Source of the DNA: Ignavibacteriota bacterium
Lineage (GTDB): Bacteria; Bacteroidota; Ignavibacteria; Ignavibacteriales; Melioribacteraceae
Assembly: GCA_013112585.1 (NCBI GenBank)
Contig: JABFGH010000016.1
Span: 69,330 to 102,352 of the forward strand
Length of the DNA stretch: 33,023 nt
Reading direction: 5' to 3'
Made by a program: the position numbers and the translations under genes. Every line of letters begins with the position of its first letter. The first letter of the stretch is position 1. Below are positions 26,418 to 33,023 of this stretch, piece by piece. Under the pieces are notes generated by a model, which saw only the letters and a list, made by a program, of their open reading frames with translations, was not told the origin of the DNA and made no database searches.

Positions 26418-27758
26418 TCAAGTAAGTGATTTTAAATGCTTTAAGTAGTCCTGCTGTATGTTAAGCGGCGGAATTAATTCCTGCCCGGAATTAAATTTTT
26501 TGGGTGCATTATTTAGTTCAAAAATCTTATCAAGCTGAGAAAACATCGGCTCATTTTTAAAGCATGTATCGCGCAAATAGTGAATGAGTTTCAGTGTGCG
26601 GAATCCATCGAACCAAATTATTTTCTGTTTGTTAATCTGTTTTTCATTTTGCGAATTTGCTAAAATTTTATTCCAGCTTTTTTCAAAATTATTTTTGATC
26701 AAAAATTGATGAAGTTCTTTTTTAATTTTTTTTGCTTCATTTAAATATTCATCCGCTTTTAATACTTCTCCATTCATAAAAATTTTAAGCCAATCCTTTA
26801 AAACTAAAAAGGATTTAATTGAGTAGAGCGTATATTCTTCATGAGTTCCCTCTAAAAATCTATTAACACGCTGACCAGTACCAAACGGAACCCGCCATGA
26901 TCCTCTTCCGGAAGGATAAACCCAAGCATTTTCAATCACTTCAATTTTGGTAATCTTTGCCAGCTTTTCCATAAAATAAAAATCTTCCGCCGCCTTTCTT
27001 TTATTCATACCCCCAATTTTAACGTAAGATTCTACATCACAAAACATTGTGGAGCCGATTGTAAAAAAAGCGTAAGGTGAGTCTGCCGTTTTCAATCCCA
27101 GTAAATAATATCTTAGAAAAATTTCATAACAGATTATTGCGGCTTTCTCTTTATCATGTCCTCTAACAGGGTGAGTAAAATTTACGTGTGCAGCAGATAA
27201 GTTGTTGGTATTAAAATTTTTAAAAATTTCTGATATGTAATTATTCGAGACCCGGCAATCTGCATCAAGACAACCGATAATATTTTTACCAGGCGATTTA
27301 TAATCAAATAAATTTAGTGCTGCATCCATTCCCATTTTACGTGCAAGCCCAACTCCCCCATCTTTTTCCGGCAGCTCATTTCCTTTAGATGAGGCATCAA
27401 TTAGTGCTATGTTTAATTCTTTTTCGGGACTGTTTAATTTTTCAGATTTAATTTTTTGTTTGTTAATAATATTTGATAGCAAGGAAAGAGACTTTGCGTT
27501 ATTCTCTTTAACCGATTCATCCGAAGAGGCTAAATTATTAATCACAAATAAAAATAAGGTTTTTGAAAAGTCGTTTGAATCATTATCAATTAATGATTTA
27601 AGTAATGGTTCCAAATTTTCATATTCGTTTATTGCCGGTATTACTATTATCAGCTTGAATAAACCGGTGGTTGGTAATTCAATCTTCCATTTAGATGAGG
27701 TGTTTTTATTTAAGTATTTTATAGCTGCCGCAGGTGTTTGTGATAAGTTGTCGTTCAT
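26418..27758 (-). CDS. Family 2 glycosyltransferase
   Basis: 446 aa without a signal peptide or membrane segments. The GT-A fold is shown by KLIIVIPAINEYENLEPLLK (35-54), GVGLARKMGMDAAL, a DxD-type motif CLDADC (163-168) that binds the metal-nucleotide sugar, and AAEDFYFMEK (Glu258/Asp259) near the expected catalytic position. The C-terminal 150 residues are a helical extension with no recognised domain. It would add a sugar to an unknown acceptor. The gene begins 6 bases after miaA on the same strand; the functional link is unclear. Confidence 0.85.
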   Translation of the reverse strand: MNDNLSQTPAAAIKYLNKNTSSKWKIELPTTGLFKLIIVIPAINEYENLEPLLKSLIDNDSNDFSKTLFLFVINNLASSDESVKENNAKSLSLLSNIINKQKIKSEKLNSPEKELNIALIDASSKGNELPEKDGGVGLARKMGMDAALNLFDYKSPGKNIIGCLDADCRVSNNYISEIFKNFNTNNLSAAHVNFTHPVRGHDKEKAAIICYEIFLRYYLLGLKTADSPYAFFTIGSTMFCDVESYVKIGGMNKRKAAEDFYFMEKLAKITKIEVIENAWVYPSGRGSWRVPFGTGQRVNRFLEGTHEEYTLYSIKSFLVLKDWLKIFMNGEVLKADEYLNEAKKIKKELHQFLIKNNFEKSWNKILANSQNEKQINKQKIIWFDGFRTLKLIHYLRDTCFKNEPMFSQLDKIFELNNAPKKFNSGQELIPPLNIQQDYLKHLKSLT

Positions 27759-27764
27759 ATATTT

Positions 27765-28685
27765 TTATGCGTGCTTGTTAAAATATTCTAAATCAATAAT
27801 CTCTGCCGCTGCTTTTTCATCCGGTCCGTTAATCCAATGAATCCTAATCCCTTCCCTCTCCATCTTTCTAAACCATGTCATCTGCCGTTTTGCAAAACTA
27901 TGTATTGCACTATTTAATTTTTGAAACATATCATTATAATTTATTTCATTATATATGTACCTGCTTATAAATTTATATTCCAATCCAAAAAATTCCAACT
28001 TCTCTTTTGGCACACCGGATTCAATTAAATTTTTAACTTCATCAATCATACCTTCATCAAGTCGGGTTTTTAATCTAGAGGTAATCGATTTTTTTATTTC
28101 ATCTCTGCTTCTTGAAACGCCAATAACCAAAGAATTTATTGCTTCCGATTTTTTTATTTTACTTTTATCCTTCTCAGCCTCTGCTATAATAATTGCTTTC
28201 ACTATTCTTTCTTTAATCTTTAAGTCGGTTGTGTTGTGCTGTTCAGGATTAATCTTCAGCAGTGTTTCAGCCAGGGTTTCCTGACTTAAATTCATTAATT
28301 GATTAAAACGTTCACTGTTAAAATCTGCATCAACTAAATTATATCCTTTTAATATTGCGCTTAAGTATAACCCTGTTCCTCCTACTAAAAAGGGGGTTTT
28401 ATTTTTTTTTTTGATTTTTTCAAAAGCCGTATCAAATTCTTTTTTAAAACTAAATAGATTGAACTCCTCATTGGGGGGCAGAATATCTATTAAGTGATAA
28501 GGAATTGTTTTTTGGTTTACTGTATAATCGGCAATATCTTTTCCTGTACCGATATCCATACCTCTGTAAACCTGTCTGGAATCGGCAGAAATTATTTGTC
28601 CGTTAAACCTGTGTGCTAATTTTGCGGCGAGACGTGTTTTACCAACGGCTGTAGGACCAAGAATGGTGATAAGTTCATATTTCAT
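27765..28685 (-). CDS. miaA: tRNA dimethylallyltransferase
   Basis: 306 aa, normal length. MiaA transfers a dimethylallyl group to N6 of A37 in tRNAs that read UNN codons. The P-loop is GPTAVGKT (10-17), followed by the MiaA signature ISADSRQVYRGMDIGTGK. The prenyl-binding region has PFLVGGTGLYLSAILKG, and the tRNA-binding end has FAKRQMTWFRKME. It lies between the sensor-like protein upstream and the glycosyltransferase downstream, with gaps of 20 and 6 bases, so co-transcription is likely. Confidence 0.97.
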   Translation of the reverse strand: MKYELITILGPTAVGKTRLAAKLAHRFNGQIISADSRQVYRGMDIGTGKDIADYTVNQKTIPYHLIDILPPNEEFNLFSFKKEFDTAFEKIKKKNKTPFLVGGTGLYLSAILKGYNLVDADFNSERFNQLMNLSQETLAETLLKINPEQHNTTDLKIKERIVKAIIIAEAEKDKSKIKKSEAINSLVIGVSRSRDEIKKSITSRLKTRLDEGMIDEVKNLIESGVPKEKLEFFGLEYKFISRYIYNEINYNDMFQKLNSAIHSFAKRQMTWFRKMEREGIRIHWINGPDEKAAAEIIDLEYFNKHA

Positions 28686-28705
28686 TTTGCACGGTTATTT
28701 AAGTG

Positions 28706-30571
28706 CTAAAATGCCGAAGCAACAGGAAGTTCAATAGTAACCGAAGTACCTTTACCGACTGTACTTTCTAAACTAACCTTACCGTCATGCGCTTCTGTAA
28801 TCTTTTTTGTTATTGCTAATCCTAATCCGGCGCTATTAACTTTTCCGAATGAAGTAAAGGGTTCAAAAACATCTTCGGCTATCGAATTCTTAATACCATG
28901 ACCGCTATCGGTAAAGGTAATATTAATTTTACCATCATCAATTTTTGTAGTGATTACAACATCACCGCCGTTGGGCATTGCTTCGCAGCCGTTTTTAACA
29001 ATATTATTAAAGCACTGATAAAACTCTTTTGAATCAATTTTAACTTTAGCATCATCACCAAAATCATGTTTTATTGAGCACTTCACTTCAGATAAATAAT
29101 CTTTCATCCTTTCCGTGTAATCAACTAATAAATCATTTATGCTGACATTTATTGCTCTTAAAATAGTTTTTCCTTCGGAGTAGCCCGATGTAGCCTGAAC
29201 CAGACCGACAACTTGATTAAGCTGTTCTAAAAGCATATCAACTATTTGTACGGCATTCTCAGGCAGCTCTTTTGATTTTAAGTGTTCTGCATACCGCTTG
29301 CTTACTAGCAGCGGCTTTTTAATATCTTGAATTAAAAAGTTTGCAACTTTTCCAATAGAGGAAACTCGTTCGGTCTGCAAAAGTTTTTCGTGCATTGTAG
29401 CTTTATCTAAAGCAAGTGCGGCGTGTATGGAAAGCGCCCTTAAAGATTCCTCATCCAGTTTTGTAAACTGTCCTTCCTTGCTGTTAAGAAGCTGAAGTAC
29501 TCCTCTCACTTCACCTTTTCTATTCTTTATCGGAATACAGATCATACTTTTTGTTTCGTAATTTGCAAGGTCGTCATAGGTATTGCTAAAATTTTCATGA
29601 TTGCTAACATCATCAATATTTACAACCTCGCCTGTTTCTGCAACTGATCCGGCAATTCCTTCTCCAATTTTTAATCTTACTTCTTTTACATCGCCGTCCA
29701 CTTCTGTTTTTGCCCAAATATCTTCGCTATCTTTTTCAGTTAAAAACAGCAAACCTCTATCAGCGTTTGCTAAATCGGCTGCAACTTTAACTATCTTTTC
29801 TAGAACGAGTTCAATTTTTAATTCGGAATTAACATAAACTGCTGCATTATTTATTTTTTCAATTTGCTCGGCGGTTTTATCAGAAAAATCAATATTCTCA
29901 AATTCTATTTCATCTTCTTCTTTTATGCCTGGTTCAAACTCAGGCTCTGCTCTGCTTTCAACCGGTTCTGTATCTGCTCTTTCATCTTTTTCAAAACTTT
30001 CATCCGATGAAGTTTCATAAATATGAGCGGTATCATCCATGCTATCATCTAAAAAACTATTTGATAGTAAATCCTGATCTTCTGTTTCCAGGTTAAAACT
30101 TGTATCATCCTGGTCTTCTTCATCATCAAAAAAAGGTGATTTGATTTCTTCATCGGCAGTAAAATCATCTGTAGAAATTGTTTCTTGATCCTCACTAATC
30201 GTTTCGCTATCAGATTCAGGTTTTCTTAATTCTTCAATTTCGTAATTAGAAATTGCTAAAAGGTATGTTCCTATTGCGGCAACTGCTTTTGAGTTTCTGC
30301 TAACTGTTTCATCCGCTGCTTCAACACCGAAATATGTATCGCTTAAAAAAGTTTCTATCTTTTCAATTCCAAAATCATCTTTAGATATATATTTTATTTC
30401 GCCGTCAACCACTAAGTAAGCCGTATCTGCGGGGTCTCCAACATTAAATAAAATTTCTCCTTCGTTAAGGGTAACTAATTTAGCATTAACGTTGTTTAAC
30501 TTTTCTGTAGATATACTAAAATCTTTTGTAAGTTGATTGCTTTTTAATACTTCTGATAATCTGTTTTCCAT
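28706..30571 (-). CDS. CRP-like / GAF / histidine-kinase-like sensor lacking the phosphoacceptor His
   Basis: 621 aa from the ATG at 30571; an in-frame ATG at 30634 would add 21 unlikely residues. Residues about 15-110 form a cyclic-nucleotide-binding-like domain (LNEGEILFNVGDPADTAYLV, VDGEIKYI). An acidic, low-complexity linker spans 117-225. A GAF domain covers about 235-395 (DRGLLFLTE, IGEGIAGSVAETGEVVNIDD). The kinase part has a dimerisation helix with FLIQDIKKPL (412-421), where Gln415 replaces the H-box His; the ATPase part has N-box Asn527 (NNIVKNGCEAM), DSGHGI (555-560) and SAGLGLAITK. It probably binds ATP but cannot autophosphorylate at the usual site. It diverges from the ECF sigma gene. 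Confidence 0.85.
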   Translation of the reverse strand: MENRLSEVLKSNQLTKDFSISTEKLNNVNAKLVTLNEGEILFNVGDPADTAYLVVDGEIKYISKDDFGIEKIETFLSDTYFGVEAADETVSRNSKAVAAIGTYLLAISNYEIEELRKPESDSETISEDQETISTDDFTADEEIKSPFFDDEEDQDDTSFNLETEDQDLLSNSFLDDSMDDTAHIYETSSDESFEKDERADTEPVESRAEPEFEPGIKEEDEIEFENIDFSDKTAEQIEKINNAAVYVNSELKIELVLEKIVKVAADLANADRGLLFLTEKDSEDIWAKTEVDGDVKEVRLKIGEGIAGSVAETGEVVNIDDVSNHENFSNTYDDLANYETKSMICIPIKNRKGEVRGVLQLLNSKEGQFTKLDEESLRALSIHAALALDKATMHEKLLQTERVSSIGKVANFLIQDIKKPLLVSKRYAEHLKSKELPENAVQIVDMLLEQLNQVVGLVQATSGYSEGKTILRAINVSINDLLVDYTERMKDYLSEVKCSIKHDFGDDAKVKIDSKEFYQCFNNIVKNGCEAMPNGGDVVITTKIDDGKINITFTDSGHGIKNSIAEDVFEPFTSFGKVNSAGLGLAITKKITEAHDGKVSLESTVGKGTSVTIELPVASAF

Positions 30572-30759
30572 AGCTTTATTTTTTTTAATTATAGGACAGT
30601 TAAAAATAAAAAAATAGCATGAGCAATAAAACAATTATCTCATTCTATTTTTAATTATAATTTATCAATTAACTTTTCAACTTAGCATAATTTGTTTCAT
30701 AATGTTATGTTGAATACTGAAATTTTTGAATCTTTTAAATACTAAAAACATCATATTAA

Positions 30760-31323
30760 ATGACTGAAGAAGAACTAATAAAAAAAGCCCAAGATGGCGA
30801 TAGAAAATCTTTAGCCGAAATTGTAAAAAAATATGAACAAACTATTTACAATTTTGCTTTTAAGATTTGCAGAGATAAAGAGAGAGCTGAACATACAATG
30901 CAGGAAACGTTTTTGAGTCTTGTTAAAAATATTTCGCAGTTCAGCGGTAACTCTAAGCTTTCTACATGGCTTTACACTGTTGTTTCTAATCACTGTTTAA
31001 TGCTGGCTCGTTCAAATAAAAAACGAACACATGCATCAATAGATGATGATGAAAATTCGATAGGCGAAAAAAATATTGCGGTTTGGGATGTTACACCTGA
31101 TAAGATAACCGAGAACGAAGAGTTAAAAGATATACTCGATGAAGTAATAACAAAACTGCCGCAGGATTATAAAATTGTTTTTCTATTAAGAGATGTTGAA
31201 GGTTTATCAACAGAAGAAACAGGAAAAATTTTGAATTTATCAATACCCGCTGTTAAATCGCGATTACACCGTGCGCGGGCTTTTTTAAGAGATCAATTAA
31301 ACACAAAGTTGAGCCATGAGTAA
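30760..31323 (+). CDS. ECF-type RNA polymerase sigma factor
   Basis: 187 aa, typical for ECF sigma factors. Region 2 (about 10-78) has YEQTIYNFAFKICRDKERAE and STWLYTVVSNHCLMLARS, which bind the -10 element and core polymerase. Region 4 (about 125-180) has LPQDYKIVFLLRDVEGLSTE, then ETGKILNLSIPAVKSRLHRA, the helix-turn-helix for the -35 element. The gene overlaps the downstream anti-sigma gene by 8 bases. Its regulon and inducing signal are unknown. The divergent neighbour is the CRP/GAF/kinase-like protein, with 188 bases between. Confidence 0.95.
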   Translation: MTEEELIKKAQDGDRKSLAEIVKKYEQTIYNFAFKICRDKERAEHTMQETFLSLVKNISQFSGNSKLSTWLYTVVSNHCLMLARSNKKRTHASIDDDENSIGEKNIAVWDVTPDKITENEELKDILDEVITKLPQDYKIVFLLRDVEGLSTEETGKILNLSIPAVKSRLHRARAFLRDQLNTKLSHE

Positions 31324-31552
31324 TAAAATTAATTGTAAAGAGGTAATGAATCACATTTGTGAAAACCTTGGTGAGGAAATTGATTCGCCGAGATGCGCTT
31401 CAATAAAAGCTCATTTAGATAAATGCGAAGGATGCCAGAAATATTTTAATTCTGTTGATACAACTATACAATTCTACAAAAACTATAATGTTAAAATTAG
31501 TTCTGATGCACATAACAGGTTAATGGATTTTTTAGATTTGAATGATGCTTAG
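31316..31552 (+). CDS. Small zinc-binding anti-sigma factor
   Basis: 78 aa with the ZAS/zf-HC2 signature His33-x3-Cys37-x2-Cys40 (AHLDKCEGC) and an earlier Cys (NCKEVMNHICE). Such proteins bind and inhibit their ECF sigma factor, sometimes releasing it on oxidation or zinc loss. The ATG overlaps the sigma gene's end by 8 bases. There is no membrane segment, so the signal is likely cytoplasmic, for example a thiol or redox change; this is inference. Confidence 0.85.
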   Translation: MSNKINCKEVMNHICENLGEEIDSPRCASIKAHLDKCEGCQKYFNSVDTTIQFYKNYNVKISSDAHNRLMDFLDLNDA

Positions 31553-31555
31553 CAA

Positions 31556-32155
31556 TTAAAATTTAACTTCAGCAGAATATGCCTCTCTCTGTAATTTTTG
31601 ATATTCCTCGAATGTAATTTCCTTAGCCCCGAACATTTTTAAGTGATCAGTTATAAACTGTACATCCAACAAGGTAAACTTTTTGTTTTGTAAGTGAGTA
31701 AGTAATTTAATAAGCGCTGCTTTTGATGCTTGACTTTTTATTGAAAACATCGATTCTCCGAAAAAGGCTCCTCTGAAAACAACTCCGTATAAACCGCCTA
31801 TCAACTTATTTTTTTCAAACACTTCAACAGAGTGAACGTGCCCTAATTTATACAAGCCAAAATAAGCATCTATAAGTTCATCGGAAATCCATGTATCTTT
31901 TCTCGCGGCGCAGTGTTCAATTATATTCATCACATTATCATCAATGCGATAAGTAAATTCTTTTTTTTCTAAATACTTACGCAGGCTTTTTGGAAAATTA
32001 AAATTTTGTATTGGAATAATGGTTCTGATTTCGGGTATGTACCAATCGATATCACCCTTTTCATCAGCCATGGGAAAGGCGCCTCTTGCGTAAAGCAGAA
32101 GCATGTTTTCGGGTTTTAGTAATTCTTGCTTATCAAAAATTCCTTCTTCATTCAT
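31556..32155 (-). CDS. aat: Leucyl/phenylalanyl-tRNA-protein transferase
   Basis: 199 aa, on the short side for the family. Aat adds Leu or Phe to N-terminal Arg or Lys of proteins, making them substrates of the N-end rule (ClpS/ClpAP) pathway. LLYARGAFPMADEKGDIDWY (residues about 20-39), then GHVHSVEVFEKNKLIGGLYG and FFGESMF are family hallmarks. It is convergent with the anti-sigma gene, only 3 bases apart, and is 8 bases downstream of the TPR lipoprotein gene. Confidence 0.95.
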   Translation of the reverse strand: MNEEGIFDKQELLKPENMLLLYARGAFPMADEKGDIDWYIPEIRTIIPIQNFNFPKSLRKYLEKKEFTYRIDDNVMNIIEHCAARKDTWISDELIDAYFGLYKLGHVHSVEVFEKNKLIGGLYGVVFRGAFFGESMFSIKSQASKAALIKLLTHLQNKKFTLLDVQFITDHLKMFGAKEITFEEYQKLQREAYSAEVKF

Positions 32156-32163
32156 TTAACTTA

Positions 32164-32892
32164 TTAGTAATTATCAATACATTTTTCATTAAGCAGTTTA
32201 ACAGCTTCGGCTGAACCGAGCTGCTCGGCTTTTTTCCAATCAGCACATGCCTTATAAAACTTCTGCATTAAAAAATATACATTACCTCTTTCAATGTAGT
32301 TAAAGTAATTAGAATCATTTGCTTCTATAACTTTCGTAAAATCTTCAATTGCATCAGTGTATTCACCCAGTTTACTTTTTGCCATTGCCCTATTAAATCT
32401 ATAGCCTAATACTTCCGGAGTAAGTGTTACGGCTTTGTTATAATCATCAAGCGCTTTTTTATAATCACCGGCTAAGTAATAAGTATATCCCCGGTTATTA
32501 AAAACTTCCGAATCAAAAGAGTTTAATATTAAAGCCATATCATAATCTAAAATAGCTTCGTTGTACATCCCTAGTTGTGTTTTAGAAATACCCCGGCTGT
32601 TAAATGCTAAGCTGTTGTTCGAGTCAATTTCAATTACAGATGTATAATCTTCCATTGCTCCAAAAAAATCTTTTATTGAATATTTTGATGAAGCCCTGTA
32701 AAAATATGCCGTCTGAAAATCAGGATTATCTTCAATTACTTTACTGTAAAGTTCAATAGCTTCATTAAAATACCCTGCGTCATATTTTTGATTTGCTAAT
32801 TGAAAATAATCAACTTTGTTTTCATTATTAAAACATCCGCTAAAAATTAGCAGTAGTGTAAAATAAATTAAATATCTACTTTGTTTATTCAT
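32164..32892 (-). CDS. TPR-repeat lipoprotein
   Basis: 242 aa. The signal peptide ends in a lipobox (LLIFSGC, Cys20). About five to six tetratricopeptide repeats fill the rest, for example YDAGYFNEAIELYSKVIEDN and YNEAILDYDMALILNS. TPR repeats mediate protein-protein contact, so it is likely an envelope scaffold. It precedes aat by 8 bases in an apparent two-gene unit; I know of no functional link. Confidence 0.92.
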   Translation of the reverse strand: MNKQSRYLIYFTLLLIFSGCFNNENKVDYFQLANQKYDAGYFNEAIELYSKVIEDNPDFQTAYFYRASSKYSIKDFFGAMEDYTSVIEIDSNNSLAFNSRGISKTQLGMYNEAILDYDMALILNSFDSEVFNNRGYTYYLAGDYKKALDDYNKAVTLTPEVLGYRFNRAMAKSKLGEYTDAIEDFTKVIEANDSNYFNYIERGNVYFLMQKFYKACADWKKAEQLGSAEAVKLLNEKCIDNY

Positions 32893-32914
32893 AGTAACTT
32901 GCTCGGCATTATTC

Positions 32915-32922
32915 CAAAAATA
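32915..32922 (-). promoter_or_regulatory. Possible Bacteroidota-type -7 promoter element
   Basis: TATTTTTG on the minus strand fits the TAnnTTTG consensus of the Bacteroidota housekeeping sigma factor and lies 23 bases upstream of the TPR lipoprotein ATG. No clear TTG -33 element is at the expected distance, so this is tentative. Confidence 0.35.
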
Positions 32923-33023
32923 GAACTTTGAATATATATAAAATTTAAAATTATAATTCGATTTAAATCATAATTCGGTTATCAACAAATGAACTTACTA
33001 TTTATTAATTAATAGTAGTATAT

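Noticed and set aside
30572-30634. N-terminal extension (FYCSCYFFIFNCPII) of the sensor protein as a membrane anchor
   Set aside because: It is short, Cys/Phe-rich and lies in an AT-rich promoter region; the ATG at 30571 gives a natural start to the CRP-like domain.

Overview
This AT-rich window most likely comes from an Ignavibacteria-like member of the Bacteroidota/Chlorobiota (FCB) group. Two secreted enzymes end in type IX secretion (Por) sorting domains containing NYPNPFNPST, the form common in Ignavibacteria. Most genes lack a strong Shine-Dalgarno site, and the recF-dciA-gyrB neighbourhood also fits. The taxon is inferred from protein motifs, not from a database search. All genes are chromosomal in character. 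No phage, insertion sequence, CRISPR array, tRNA or rRNA is visible.

Layout. (1) 1-3044, plus strand: the end of a sulfur/nitrogen-compound respiration operon. It holds the C-terminus of an octaheme tetrathionate-reductase-family cytochrome c, a membrane cytochrome b, and two YeeE/YedE-type sulfur-compound transport proteins. The second transporter carries a periplasmic rhodanese-like domain without its catalytic Cys and ends in GGCS, which resembles the sulfur-carrying tail of SoxY. (2) 3081-7219, minus: a VapBC-type toxin-antitoxin pair, a lipoprotein with a cysteine-rich end, a palindromic repeat, and a secreted subtilisin. (3) 7572-8780: a PLP-dependent trans-sulfuration enzyme with its own terminator. 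(4) 8844-15880, minus: a replication/topology cluster dnaN-recF-dciA-gyrB-gyrA, without dnaA and without recognisable DnaA boxes. (5) 16187-20222: peptidase T (minus), diverging from pyrimidine nucleoside phosphorylase, a prohibitin/SPFH protein and a DUF971 protein (plus). (6) 20287-21393, minus: a small redox set of DUF6132-like membrane protein, DUF1858-like CxxC protein and TlpA-like thioredoxin. (7) 21394-23386: an orphan 263-aa protein embedded in repeat-rich, palindrome-rich intergenic DNA. (8) 23387-30571, minus: a secreted M14 carboxypeptidase, prfA, a family 2 glycosyltransferase, miaA, and a CRP-like/GAF/histidine-kinase-like protein whose phosphoacceptor His is replaced by Gln. (9) 30760-32892: an ECF sigma factor with its zinc-binding anti-sigma factor (plus), then aat and a TPR lipoprotein (minus).

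The most unusual signals are the GGC-tailed, Cys-less rhodanese fused to a YeeE/YedE transporter beside an octaheme cytochrome; the kinase-like protein lacking its H-box His; the DLER (not DLNR) motif in the secreted carboxypeptidase; and the repeat region at 22.6-23.35 kb, which has a 28-bp perfect palindrome and two diverged repeat copies whose hairpin stems are identical while the loops differ.
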